Positions 1 through 8,389 of a stretch of 14,979 nt of DNA are shown here, in pieces. Every line of letters starts with the position of its first letter. Position 1 is the first letter of the stretch. The DNA is from an uncultured Clostridia bacterium (GTDB taxonomy: Bacteria > Bacillota > Clostridia > RUG12999), in contig CATIYX010000123.1 of assembly GCA_949739095.1 (NCBI GenBank), positions 1 through 14,979 of the forward strand, in the 5' to 3' direction. The translations under genes and the position numbers were made by a program. The notes under the pieces were generated by a model that saw nothing but the letters and a program-made list of their open reading frames with translations, had not been told where the DNA came from and ran no database searches.

Positions 1-746
1 ATGATAACAACATGGTCGCAAATTGCGCTGACTTCCTGTAAAATATGCGTGCTTAAAATAACCGTCCGATTCAGCCCAAGACGTTTTATCACGTTACGAA
101 TTTCAATAATCTGTTTGGGGTCAAGTCCAACAGTCGGTTCGTCCAGAATCAGTACCTCGGGGTTGCCAATCAACGCCTGTGCCAACCCTACACGCTGTTT
201 ATATCCTTTTGATAAATTCTTAATCAGTCTGCCTTTCACCTGTGTCAGCCCCACCAACGCCAAAATATCTTTCAAATGGTCCTGACGGTTGATTTTCACT
301 TTTTTGAGGTCATAGACAAAATCCAAATATTCCGTCACCGTCATGTCCATGTATAGCGGCGGATTCTCCGGTAAATATCCAATGCGTTTTTTCACCTCGT
401 CAGGGTCATCCAGAATATCATAACCACACACCTTAACACTACCGGACGTGCTGGAAATATATCCGGTCAATATGTTCATTGTCGTCGATTTCCCTGCGCC
501 ATTTGGTCCCAAAAAACCTAAGATTTCACCGCGTTTCACTTGAAAACTGATGTTGTTTACTGCCGCTTTACTGCCATAGCGTTTCACTAAATTTTTAATT
601 TCCACTACAACATGCGGCGGCGTTTTTTCTTCTCCTGCTACCACTTCCATACCGGATTCCGCTTGTTCCTGTACTGTTTCCGGTTCTGCCGATTCCATCT
701 CTTCCGGCATATCCTGCAGGATTTCATTGCGGTCTTTTTCTTCCAT
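1..746 (-). CDS. ABC transporter ATP-binding protein, ABC-2/GldA-like (3' end missing)
   Basis: Cytoplasmic ATPase subunit of an ABC-2 type transporter. The first 248 residues are in the window and the C-terminus runs off the left edge. The nucleotide-binding domain starts near residue 46. Walker A is GPNGAGKST (80-88), the Q-loop region is YLPENPP (124-130), the signature is LSKGYKQRV (178-186), Walker B with catalytic Glu is VLILDEP (198-204), and the H-loop His is 234. The LPENPP Q-loop resembles the GldA/NatA-like group. The start is ATG at 746, with AGGAGGG about six bases upstream. Residues 1-45 form an acidic, low-complexity tail ahead of the usual domain, which is unusual. The permease partner is probably the next gene downstream, outside the window. 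The substrate cannot be inferred. The ATPase call is certain; the subfamily is less so. Confidence 0.93.
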   Translation of the reverse strand, partial: MEEKDRNEILQDMPEEMESAEPETVQEQAESGMEVVAGEEKTPPHVVVEIKNLVKRYGSKAAVNNISFQVKRGEILGFLGPNGAGKSTTMNILTGYISSTSGSVKVCGYDILDDPDEVKKRIGYLPENPPLYMDMTVTEYLDFVYDLKKVKINRQDHLKDILALVGLTQVKGRLIKNLSKGYKQRVGLAQALIGNPEVLILDEPTVGLDPKQIIEIRNVIKRLGLNRTVILSTHILQEVSAICDHVVI

Positions 747-897
747 GCCAATCCCTCCTGTTATTGTGTCCTTTTCCCACCTGTCGGCAGCGCTAAACGT
801 GCTTATCCAAGCTCTGCACGCTTTTGTACGGACAACATATTCAGATTGCTTACTACACTTTGAAAAGCTGTCCCTATCTCTGCCTGCATTTGGTTTC

Positions 898-931
898 ATT
901 GTATCTATATTTCATGAACGGACTATGAACG
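898..931 (-). promoter_or_regulatory. Candidate ABC-gene promoter with pho-box-like tandem repeat
   Basis: On the minus strand the 7-mer CGTTCAT occurs twice (plus-strand 925-931 and 914-920), separated by four bases. Ten bases downstream is a -10-like TACAAT (898-903), and no -35 hexamer is visible. Direct 7-mers with an 11-base period replacing the -35 are the arrangement of PhoB/OmpR-family binding sites. The regulator is unknown and the match could be chance. The implied leader before the ABC gene is about 145 bases. Confidence 0.35.
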
Positions 932-952
932 ATTTGTAAATTCCACGATAAT

Positions 953-985
953 TAGGCTGCAAACAAAGCACCATTTGCAGCCTAT
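953..985 (-). terminator. Stem-loop just after aspS, probable operon terminator
   Basis: A perfect 11-bp stem (953-963 pairs with 974-984, TAGGCTGCAAA) with a 10-base loop begins five bases after the aspS stop. On the minus strand it is followed by ATTAT rather than a U-run. The T-rich tract lies on the plus side (985-992), where no gene is read. It probably ends or processes the pgm-to-aspS transcript, but it is weak as an intrinsic terminator in that direction. Confidence 0.5.
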
Positions 986-989
986 ATTT

Positions 990-2765
990 TTATTCTTCTT
1001 CCCGCAGCTTGATGTGCAGCTCCTGCAACTGCGTTTCATCTACCATTGACGGCGCATTGGTCATCAGCTCTGATGCATTCTGCACTTTTGGGAATGCAAT
1101 GACATCGCGGATAGAATCGCAGCCAGTCAGAATCATCACCAGCCGGTCCAGTCCATATGCCATTCCGCCGTGCGGTGGCGTACCATACTGGAACGCTTCC
1201 ATCAAATAACCAAAACGCTCCCAAGCAGATTCTTTTGTAAATCCCAACACACGGAACATTTTTTCCTGCAACTCACTGTTATAGATTCGGATACTGCCAC
1301 CGCCCGCTTCCATACCGTTGATAACGATATCATAAGCTTTTGCACGCACTTTCCATGGCGCGCTGTCCAGCAGTTCCAAGTCCTCGTCCATCGGAGAGGT
1401 GAATGGATGATGTTTTGCTACATAACGCTGTTCTTCCTCACTGTATTCCAACAGCGGAAATTCCGTCACCCACAGCAAATCATATCTATTTTTATCAATT
1501 AAATCGAATTTTTTCGCCAATTCCAAACGCAAGTTCCCCAACGCATCAAACACAACTTCGTCTTTATCCGATACGATAAAGACTGCGTCGCCTGTTTCCA
1601 CCTGCAAAGTGTCAAAAATCGCCTGCATTTCCTCTTCTGTCAGGAATTTAGCAATCGGTGATTTCACGCCATCCTCTTTGACAGTAATCCACGCCAGTCC
1701 TTTGGCTTTGAACAGCTTCACCACCTCGCCCAATGCATCAATCTCTTTGCGTGACAGCTTGTCCGCCAACCCTTTTCCGTTAATTGCACGCACGCTTCCT
1801 CCCGCCGCAATGTTATCAGCAAACACTTTAAAACTGCTGTTTTTCACGCACTCGGTAATATCCTGCAATTCCAGTCCAAAACGTGTGTCCGGCTTATCAC
1901 TTCCGAAGCGCTCCATCGCTTCTTTGTAGCACATCCGCGGCAAAGGCAGCGTAAGTTCAATGCCCAGCATTTCCCCAAACATTTTCTGTAAAAAACGTTC
2001 GTTAACGGAAATGACATCATCAATATCCACGAAGGACATTTCCAAGTCAATCTGTGTAAATTCCGGCTGGCGTTCCGCACGCAAATCTTCATCGCGGAAA
2101 CAGCGGACAATTTGAAAATATTTATCAAATCCCGCCAGCATTAAAAGCTGTTTATACTGCTGCGGCGACTGCGGCAGTGCATAAAACGCCCCAGAATGAA
2201 CGCGGCTGGGAACCAGATAGTCCCGCGCGCCCTCTGGTGTGCTTTTGGTCAGCATGGGGGTTTCAATTTCTAAAAATCCATTTTCGTCATAATAATCACG
2301 TGCCAATTTCGTCAGTTGGTGACGCACAATCAAGTTATGTTGCAGTTCTTTGCGCCGCAAATCCAGATACCGATATTTTAAACGAATTTCATCCCCTGCA
2401 TTACCGTCAAGCTGTAGTGGCAATGCTTTGGAGGCATTCAGTATCCGCAGTTCCTCTGCCACCACTTCAATAGTACCGGTTTTCATTGCCGTATTAACGC
2501 CGCCTTCACCGCGCGCACGAACTTTACCCGTTACCGCTACTACATATTCTATATGAACTCCTTTTGCTTTTTTCAGCAACGCTTCATCTGACTGTTCCAC
2601 AACCACCTGCAACAGCCCGCTTCGGTCACGGACATCCAGAAACACCAGTTGTCCAATGTCGCGCACCTTAGAAGCCCATCCCATCACCGTCACAGACTGC
2701 CCTATCATCTCTTCCGTAATATCGGTGCATAGCGCTGTCCGCTTCATTCCTTTCATCATTTCCAT
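990..2765 (-). CDS. aspS: Aspartate--tRNA ligase (bacterial-type AspRS)
   Basis: Class IIb aminoacyl-tRNA synthetase that attaches Asp to tRNA-Asp in the cytoplasm. Its 591 residues match the usual bacterial length of about 590. The N-terminal OB-fold anticodon-binding domain covers about 1-110. The catalytic core includes QSPQQYKQLLM (199-209), motif 2 FRDEDLRAERQPEF (223-236) and motif 3 GMAYGLDRLVMIL (534-546). The bacterial GAD insertion lies at roughly 295-415. Ile37 in RDIG occupies a position where tRNA-Asn-accepting enzymes often have His, consistent with a discriminating AspRS; AsnRS and AsnA in the same window agree. The ATG at 2765 abuts the hisS stop (TAAATG). GGAGGA lies about nine bases upstream inside the hisS end, so translation is probably coupled. 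An alternative start at Met7 has poorer ribosome-binding spacing. Confidence 0.98.
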   Translation of the reverse strand: MEMMKGMKRTALCTDITEEMIGQSVTVMGWASKVRDIGQLVFLDVRDRSGLLQVVVEQSDEALLKKAKGVHIEYVVAVTGKVRARGEGGVNTAMKTGTIEVVAEELRILNASKALPLQLDGNAGDEIRLKYRYLDLRRKELQHNLIVRHQLTKLARDYYDENGFLEIETPMLTKSTPEGARDYLVPSRVHSGAFYALPQSPQQYKQLLMLAGFDKYFQIVRCFRDEDLRAERQPEFTQIDLEMSFVDIDDVISVNERFLQKMFGEMLGIELTLPLPRMCYKEAMERFGSDKPDTRFGLELQDITECVKNSSFKVFADNIAAGGSVRAINGKGLADKLSRKEIDALGEVVKLFKAKGLAWITVKEDGVKSPIAKFLTEEEMQAIFDTLQVETGDAVFIVSDKDEVVFDALGNLRLELAKKFDLIDKNRYDLLWVTEFPLLEYSEEEQRYVAKHHPFTSPMDEDLELLDSAPWKVRAKAYDIVINGMEAGGGSIRIYNSELQEKMFRVLGFTKESAWERFGYLMEAFQYGTPPHGGMAYGLDRLVMILTGCDSIRDVIAFPKVQNASELMTNAPSMVDETQLQELHIKLREEE

Positions 2766-4055
2766 TTATTTTGTTCCTCCCATGTTGGTTTGTTGTGCAA
2801 TTTGCCGCAGATTTTCCGCCACCGCATCTAGCCGAACCGAAAATTCCTGTCCATCCACCATCCGCCGCAGCGACGCCTGCCCGCTCTCCAATTCATCATC
2901 ACCCAGCACCATGGTAAATTCCACGGAAAGCTTGTCCGCATATTTCATCTGCGCTTTCAAACTTCGTCCCATATAATCGCGTTGACAAGAAATCCCTTCT
3001 CCCCGCAGTTGGCACACCAGTTTGGACGCAAATTGGTTCGCGCTTTCGCCCAAATATGCCACAAACAGCTGAGGCCGCTGTGGCTGCGGCAAAAATGCCT
3101 GTTCCGCTTCAATACACATGAGCAACCGTTCCAAACCAGCCGCAAAACCAATTCCCGGTGTTGGTTTTCCACCGAGCTGCTCTACCAGACCATCATAACG
3201 CCCCCCGCCACAAATAGTACTTTGTGCGCCCAGATGCTCTGATTTAATTTCAAACACCGTTTTGGTATAATAGTCCAACCCTCGGACAATTTTATCGTTC
3301 AGGACAAAATCAATGCCCATTGTCCGCAGTGTTTCCTGCAAGCTTTCAAAATGGTCATGACACTCCTCGCACAGAAAATCCTTTAGCACCGGCGCACCTT
3401 CCACCAGCTTTTGACACTCCGGCGACTTACAGTCCAGCACCCGCATGGGATTGCGTTCCAGTCGATCCTGACATGTATGACAAAGTGCATCTTTACGTTC
3501 GCGCAAAAATTCTTTCAACGCTTCATTATATCTATTCCGACAAGTGGGACAGCCAATGCTGTTCAAATGCACACTAAAATGCTTTAACCCCACCGCACGA
3601 ATCAACGAAACCGCAAGAGAAATGACTTCTGCATCCATCTTCGGGTCACTGCTGCCAAACACCTCTGTTCCAAACTGATGAAACTCCCGATAACGCCCTG
3701 CCTGCGGATTCTCATTGCGGTAGCAGGTAATCAGATAAAACAGTTTCAATGGCAATACACCGGTCAGCAAAGAATGCTCCAATACACTGCGCACCACTCC
3801 TGCTGTTCCTTCAGGGCGCAGCGTCATGCGGCGCCCGCCCTTATCCTCAAATGTATACATCTCCTTTTGCACTACGTCTGTTGTATCACCAACACCACGT
3901 GCAAACAAGTCTGTATATTCAAATACCGGAATACGGATTTCCTCAAATCCAAACCGATTGCATAGCTGTCGGACAGTATCCTCTATGTGATACCATTTAA
4001 ACATTTCTTCCGGTAAAATATCATGTGTTCCTTTAATTGCTCTTATTTTTTCCAA
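2766..4055 (-). CDS. hisS: Histidine--tRNA ligase
   Basis: Class II synthetase that charges tRNA-His; works as a dimer in the cytoplasm. It has 429 residues, a normal length. The protein opens with the family's IKGTHDILPEE (7-17). Motif 2 is YRNENPQAGRYREFHQFG (112-129). The histidine-specific motifs are RGLDYYTKTVFE (258-269) and CGGGRYDG (282-289), motif 3 is GIGFAAGLERLL (301-312), and the last ~100 residues are the anticodon-binding domain. The insertion domain carries four cysteine pairs (C169/C172, C192/C195, C209/C214, C229/C232), suggesting zinc sites as in some clostridial HisRSs. The start codon is TTG at 4055, with AGAGGG nine bases upstream. It sits 21 bases after the isomerase-like gene and directly before aspS, a common pairing in Firmicutes. 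Confidence 0.98.
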   Translation of the reverse strand: MEKIRAIKGTHDILPEEMFKWYHIEDTVRQLCNRFGFEEIRIPVFEYTDLFARGVGDTTDVVQKEMYTFEDKGGRRMTLRPEGTAGVVRSVLEHSLLTGVLPLKLFYLITCYRNENPQAGRYREFHQFGTEVFGSSDPKMDAEVISLAVSLIRAVGLKHFSVHLNSIGCPTCRNRYNEALKEFLRERKDALCHTCQDRLERNPMRVLDCKSPECQKLVEGAPVLKDFLCEECHDHFESLQETLRTMGIDFVLNDKIVRGLDYYTKTVFEIKSEHLGAQSTICGGGRYDGLVEQLGGKPTPGIGFAAGLERLLMCIEAEQAFLPQPQRPQLFVAYLGESANQFASKLVCQLRGEGISCQRDYMGRSLKAQMKYADKLSVEFTMVLGDDELESGQASLRRMVDGQEFSVRLDAVAENLRQIAQQTNMGGTK

Positions 4056-4076
4056 AATGTATTTCCCTCTTTTACT

Positions 4077-4805
4077 TTATAGGATAGATTTCAAATATTT
4101 GCAACTTTTTGCAATACTTTCCTCTTGGTCCATTGCAAAGCTTTCCTGTTCCACAATGACCCACTGCAGATTTGGCAACGTTTTTACAATTTCCGAAAAC
4201 GGAATCAGTCCATCGCCCACTTCCGTATCCGATTTTCCATCCTTTGCCACTTCTTTTGCGTGCAGCAAATAGCAGCGGTCTTTATACTTTCCAATATAGT
4301 TCAGTGGGTCTTCTCCGCCTTTGTAGACCCAATGTGTATCAAATTCTGCTGACACATCAGCAGAATCACACTGTTCCAGCAGCAAATCTTCAATATATTG
4401 TCCATCGAATGTTTCAAATTCGTGCGCATGGTTGTGATAGCCAAATACAATTCCTTCTTCACGAAACCGTTTTCCAAACTTCTCTAAGTCCTTGGCAAAC
4501 GCAATCCATTCTTCTTTCGTTTCTCCTTTAAACCACGGACATACTACGCTATACGCACCGATTTGCTTTGCATAAGCCACTTCGCCCTCCAAATCCGCTT
4601 TCAATCTGTCATAGGAAACATGAGAACCTGCTGCCGCAAGACCAAGTTCATCCAGTTTTGCTTTCATTTCTGCTGCCGGAATGTCACCATAGCCTGCAAA
4701 TTCCACACCATCAAATCCTGCCTTTTTCACTCGCTCTAACGCACCGAAAAAATTCTCATTCATTTTTTCCCGAATAGAGTATAACTGTAATGCTATCTCC
4801 ATCAT
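4077..4805 (-). CDS. Sugar phosphate isomerase/epimerase family protein (xylose isomerase-like TIM barrel)
   Basis: A 242-residue TIM-barrel protein of the AP-endonuclease-2/xylose isomerase-like superfamily, whose members use a divalent metal to isomerise or epimerise sugars and inositol derivatives. Family features are the N-terminal IALQLYSIREK (4-14), FDGVEFAGYG (31-40), GYHNHAHEF (122-130), AEFDTHWVYKGGEDP (153-167), LLHAKEV (180-186) and the late VIVEQES (216-222). Likely metal ligands lie among Asp156, His182 and Glu219. At 242 residues it is short for the family but complete in sequence. Two adjacent ATGs follow a GAGGGGGG ribosome binding site very closely, so the second (4802) may be used. 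It lies 10 bases after pgm and 21 before hisS, so it is cotranscribed. The exact substrate is unknown; a role in carbohydrate metabolism next to pgm is inference. Confidence 0.88.
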   Translation of the reverse strand: MMEIALQLYSIREKMNENFFGALERVKKAGFDGVEFAGYGDIPAAEMKAKLDELGLAAAGSHVSYDRLKADLEGEVAYAKQIGAYSVVCPWFKGETKEEWIAFAKDLEKFGKRFREEGIVFGYHNHAHEFETFDGQYIEDLLLEQCDSADVSAEFDTHWVYKGGEDPLNYIGKYKDRCYLLHAKEVAKDGKSDTEVGDGLIPFSEIVKTLPNLQWVIVEQESFAMDQEESIAKSCKYLKSIL

Positions 4806-4815
4806 ATCCCCCCTC

Positions 4816-6543
4816 TTATCTTTCGATTAATATTTTCATTTCACTTTCCATTTGGCGTAGACGCGCTTCCGCAACTTCTATGTTTTCCGCCTTGGTTCCG
4901 AAATAGAATTTAATTTTGGGTTCTGTGCCAGACGGTCGCATTGCAACCCATGTATCCTGCTGCAAATCAAATACCAACACATTTGACTTCGGCAGTCCCG
5001 TCTCCGTTACCGCCCCTGTCGTAAGGTTTTTTACCGTATTGTTGTCATAGTCTGCAACCTTAACAACCTCCAGCCCTGCAACCTGCTTGGGGGGATTCGC
5101 ACGAATTTCCGCCATAATCTGCGAAATCTTTTCCAGTCCGTCAGCCCCTTCCAATGTCACCGATAACAGCCGCTCACGATACGTACCATATTTCTGATAA
5201 AGTTCACATAGTCCCTGATACAACGACATGCCGCGCATTTTATACCATGCTGCCATTTCAGCAATCAACATGCTGGCAACCACCGCGTCTTTATCTCTTG
5301 CATGGGTGCCTGCCAAATATCCATAGCTTTCTTCAAAGCCAAAGACATAGGTATGGTCTCCACTTTGTTCAAACTCTTTAATCTTCTCTCCGATAAACTT
5401 AAATCCAGTCAATACATTCATGACTTCAACGCCATAATCTTTACAAATAGCATCCGCCATCCGGCTGGTAACAATAGTCTTAATCACAACACCATTTTCC
5501 GGCAGCGTATGGTTCAGTTTTTTGCCTGCCAGCACATAGTTCACCAGCAGCGCGCCCACCATGTTACCTGTCAGCGGCAGATATTCTCCGTTATCATCAC
5601 GCACCGCTACCCCTACTCGGTCGCAGTCGGGGTCCGTTCCAATCAGCATATCAATATCTTTCTCTTTTGCCAGCGTAATTGCCATTTCCAGCGCGCTTCT
5701 ATTTTCTGGATTGGGCGAATCTACAGTCGGAAAATTCCCATCCGGCTCTACCTGTTCTTTCACCAGCTCTACATGTTTCACACCAATACGTTCCAGCACC
5801 TTACGCACTGGAATATTGCCGCTACCATGAATAGGTGTGTAGACCATCTGAAAATCTTTCATCACCTGCATCACTTCCGGATTGACCTGCTGTTTTACCA
5901 CTTCATCCAGAAATGCATCGTCCAACTCGTCTCCAAACACCTTCACTCTACCTGCCGCAACCGCTTCGTCTAAATCGCACAGCTTCACGCCGCTGAAAAT
6001 ATCCGTTTTTTCAATATATTGTAACACGGTATCCGCTTCTGCAAGCGGCAATTGTCCACCGTCCTTGCCATACACTTTATATCCGTTATATTTCGGCGGA
6101 TTATGGCTTGCCGTAATCATCACACCCGCTGCCGCCCTATAATACCGAACGGCAAAAGACAGTTCCGGCACCGGACGCAAACAGTTCGATAAATATACCT
6201 GAATGTCATTTGCCGCCAACACGCGAGCAGTTTCCTGAGCAAACAGCGTGGAATTGATTCTGCTGTCATAGGAAATCACAACACCGCTATCCATTGCTTC
6301 CTGTCCACATGAAACAATAAAGCTTGCCAACCCCTGCGTTGCGCGGCGTACAGTGTATATATTCATCCGGTTGATACCCGCGCCCAAAATCCCACGCAGA
6401 CCTGCCGTTCCAAACTCTAATTCTTTATAAAAACGTTCTTTAATTTCCGTTTCATCCCCAGCAATTGCTTCCAGTTCCGCTTTCATTTGCGGTTCTAACG
6501 CTTCATATCCAATCCAAGCTTCATATTGCTTCCGATAATCCAT
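4816..6543 (-). CDS. pgcA: Phospho-sugar mutase (alpha-phosphoglucomutase/phosphomannomutase)
   Basis: Alpha-D-phosphohexomutase interconverting glucose-1-phosphate and glucose-6-phosphate, feeding glycogen and cell-envelope precursors. At 575 residues it fits the PgcA-type mutases of Firmicutes. The active-site phosphoserine is Ser146 in TASHNPP (144-150). The metal-binding loop is DPDCDR (304-309), the sugar-binding loop GFEESYG (402-408), and the phosphate-binding loop RPSGTEPK (536-543), in the canonical domain order I-IV. Start ATG at 6543 follows a modest GGTTGGAAG ribosome binding site. It is the first gene of the operon, 35 bases downstream of the predicted transcription start. The strong promoter suggests steady high expression. 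The family is certain; preference for glucose over mannose phosphate rests on resemblance to PgcA. Confidence 0.94.
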   Translation of the reverse strand: MDYRKQYEAWIGYEALEPQMKAELEAIAGDETEIKERFYKELEFGTAGLRGILGAGINRMNIYTVRRATQGLASFIVSCGQEAMDSGVVISYDSRINSTLFAQETARVLAANDIQVYLSNCLRPVPELSFAVRYYRAAAGVMITASHNPPKYNGYKVYGKDGGQLPLAEADTVLQYIEKTDIFSGVKLCDLDEAVAAGRVKVFGDELDDAFLDEVVKQQVNPEVMQVMKDFQMVYTPIHGSGNIPVRKVLERIGVKHVELVKEQVEPDGNFPTVDSPNPENRSALEMAITLAKEKDIDMLIGTDPDCDRVGVAVRDDNGEYLPLTGNMVGALLVNYVLAGKKLNHTLPENGVVIKTIVTSRMADAICKDYGVEVMNVLTGFKFIGEKIKEFEQSGDHTYVFGFEESYGYLAGTHARDKDAVVASMLIAEMAAWYKMRGMSLYQGLCELYQKYGTYRERLLSVTLEGADGLEKISQIMAEIRANPPKQVAGLEVVKVADYDNNTVKNLTTGAVTETGLPKSNVLVFDLQQDTWVAMRPSGTEPKIKFYFGTKAENIEVAEARLRQMESEMKILIER

Positions 6544-6584
6544 ACTTCCAACCTGCCTTTCGTTCCTATTAAAGTTATATCTTC

Positions 6585-6613
6585 ATTATAGAGTAATATG
6601 CAATAAATGTCAA
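6585..6613 (-). promoter_or_regulatory. Consensus sigma-A promoter of the pgm-hisS-aspS operon
   Basis: On the minus strand TTGACA (6608-6613) and TATAAT (6585-6590) are separated by exactly 17 bases, a full match to the housekeeping consensus. Transcription should start near 6578, leaving a leader of about 35 bases before pgm. That is too short for a T-box, so no tRNA-sensing control is visible although two synthetases lie downstream. Confidence 0.92.
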
Positions 6614-6646
6614 CGAATTTCCATAATTTTTACCAGCCGTTATTCA

Positions 6647-6697
6647 GCAAAAAACGGCACTGCATTTCACACTCACGAAACGCAATGCCGCTTTTTC
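6647..6697 (-). terminator. Intrinsic terminator downstream of putP
   Basis: A long stem pairs CGGCAcTGCaTTTC (about 6655-6668) with GAAAcGCAaTGCCG (6677-6690) around an 8-base loop, with two internal mismatches. On the minus strand it is followed by six U (complement of 6649-6654). The other side also has a T-run (6692-6696), so it could work both ways. It lies about 140 bases past the putP stop and insulates the pgm promoter from putP transcription. Confidence 0.85.
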
Positions 6698-6835
6698 TTC
6701 TCTTTTTATTATAACCGCTTTTATTGGTTCTATTCTATGACAAAACCCGCCCTTAAAACGGAATCTGATATTACAGTACTTATCATCCGATATCTTTCCT
6801 TTTGAGCTACCGCCCTTTGTCTCGTGGTTTCTTTT

Positions 6836-8389
6836 TTAGCCACGTTCTGATGACAGCATTTCGCGCGATGCTGCAAGGTCAAATTCTTTTTCGATTTCAG
6901 CACTTGGTTTCTTATCCAACAAACTAAAGATAATGATACAAATCAAAGAAATGGCAAATCCAGGAACAATTGCATAGATGTCATATAGTCCGCCCTGCAT
7001 AAATTCAAATTTCAGTAGCCACGGAATACCAAAAAGCCCCGTTGCTTTATATGTCCAGAACAGGGATACCAGTCCGCCGGAAATCACGCCTGCCAACGCC
7101 CCTTTTCCTGTCATACGTTTCCAATAAAGCGACAACAAAATTGCCGGTCCAAATGCGCTTCCAAACCCTGCCCATGCATAAGACACCAGCGAAAACACAC
7201 TACTCGTTTCATCGCTTGCCAGCACAACGGCAATCACCGCCACCGCCAACACAGTAATGCGGCTCGCCCACATTAATTCTTTTTCTCCTGCCTCTTTACG
7301 GATATTATTTTTATACAGGTCTTTGGAAAATGCAGACGATGCTACCAGCAACATGGAATCCGCCGAACTCATGATGGCTGCCAAAATAGCTGTGAGCAAA
7401 ATACCAACAATGATGGACGGGAAAAACTGGTCGCTCATTCCCATGAATATTTTTTCGCTATCCACTGCATCAATTCCCGGCATAACATAACGTCCAACCC
7501 AACCAACCAATACACCGGCCGCCAACGAAAATGTTACCCATATCATAGCGATTACAGTTGCCGGTTTAATCTCTTTCGATGATTTCATTCCCATAAACCG
7601 CGTTAAAATGTGCGGCATTCCGAAATATCCAAGTCCCCATGCAATGGCGGAAACAACCGCCAACACGCCAACAGAATCACTTCCTTTTCCCGGAACGATT
7701 GCTGAAAACTCATTCATAAAGTTGCCTAATTGTGCAGTATCCATGGAGCGGAATGCAAATACCGGCACCAAAATCAACGCAGCAAACATTAAAATTCCCT
7801 GAATAAAGTCAGTCCAGCATACCGCCAGAAATCCCCCCAAGAAAGTATATCCAATAATAATGATGCTTCCAATAATTAATGCGCCTTGATAGGATAGTCC
7901 AGGAAACACAACTGTGAACAGTTTCGCACCGGCATTAAATTGCGCTGCTGTATATAAAACAAAGAAAATCAAAATAAACAGCGCAGCAATCATCCGCAGT
8001 GTACTTTTTTTACTGTGAAACCTGTTTGCAAAATAATCCGGTAATGTGATGGAATCACCGGCAACTTCCGTATAACGCCGGAACCTTCTTGCAATAATTA
8101 TCCAGTTAAGCAAGGTTCCTATCAACAATCCAACCGCCGTCCAAAATGCCTCTGCCATGCCGCCTGTTGACACATAAGCAAGTCCTGGCAGTCCCATAAG
8201 CAACCATCCGCTCATGTCAGATGCCTGTGCACTTAGCGCACCAACCCATGGATTTAAGTTCCTTCCCCCTAAAAAGAAGTCCGAAATACCCGCTGTTTTC
8301 CGATAGGTGATGCCACCGATTACCAGCATAAGTCCCGCATATAATATGAATACGGTTGCAATCACATAAATACTTGTCCGAAGTTCCAT
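6836..8389 (-). CDS. putP: Sodium/proline symporter (SSS family)
   Basis: Inner-membrane permease that imports L-proline together with Na+. It has 517 residues from the chosen start (E. coli PutP has 502) and about 13 membrane segments of the LeuT-like fold. Diagnostic residues are present: Asp58 in QASDMSGWLLMGLPG corresponds to E. coli Asp55, and Ser341-Ser342 in MSSADSM corresponds to the Ser340/Thr341 Na2 site. The ATG at 8389 is chosen because GAGGGGAG lies seven bases upstream. A 13-residue extension from a TTG at 8428 is hydrophilic and lacks a ribosome binding site. It is monocistronic, with its own promoter and terminator. Proline may serve as osmoprotectant or fermentation substrate, but no proline-catabolic gene is nearby. 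Proline specificity rests on close similarity to PutP. Confidence 0.94.
   Translation of the reverse strand: MELRTSIYVIATVFILYAGLMLVIGGITYRKTAGISDFFLGGRNLNPWVGALSAQASDMSGWLLMGLPGLAYVSTGGMAEAFWTAVGLLIGTLLNWIIIARRFRRYTEVAGDSITLPDYFANRFHSKKSTLRMIAALFILIFFVLYTAAQFNAGAKLFTVVFPGLSYQGALIIGSIIIIGYTFLGGFLAVCWTDFIQGILMFAALILVPVFAFRSMDTAQLGNFMNEFSAIVPGKGSDSVGVLAVVSAIAWGLGYFGMPHILTRFMGMKSSKEIKPATVIAMIWVTFSLAAGVLVGWVGRYVMPGIDAVDSEKIFMGMSDQFFPSIIVGILLTAILAAIMSSADSMLLVASSAFSKDLYKNNIRKEAGEKELMWASRITVLAVAVIAVVLASDETSSVFSLVSYAWAGFGSAFGPAILLSLYWKRMTGKGALAGVISGGLVSLFWTYKATGLFGIPWLLKFEFMQGGLYDIYAIVPGFAISLICIIIFSLLDKKPSAEIEKEFDLAASREMLSSERG

Noticed and set aside
1..939. Plus-strand open frames opposite and beyond the ABC gene
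   Set aside because: They are antisense shadows of an ATPase with all its motifs on the minus strand, or lack ribosome binding sites and any recognisable protein features.
6730..6786. 18-residue minus-strand open frame between putP and its terminator, with a weak AGGAAAG upstream
   Set aside because: Too short, no family features, and a frame this small is expected by chance.
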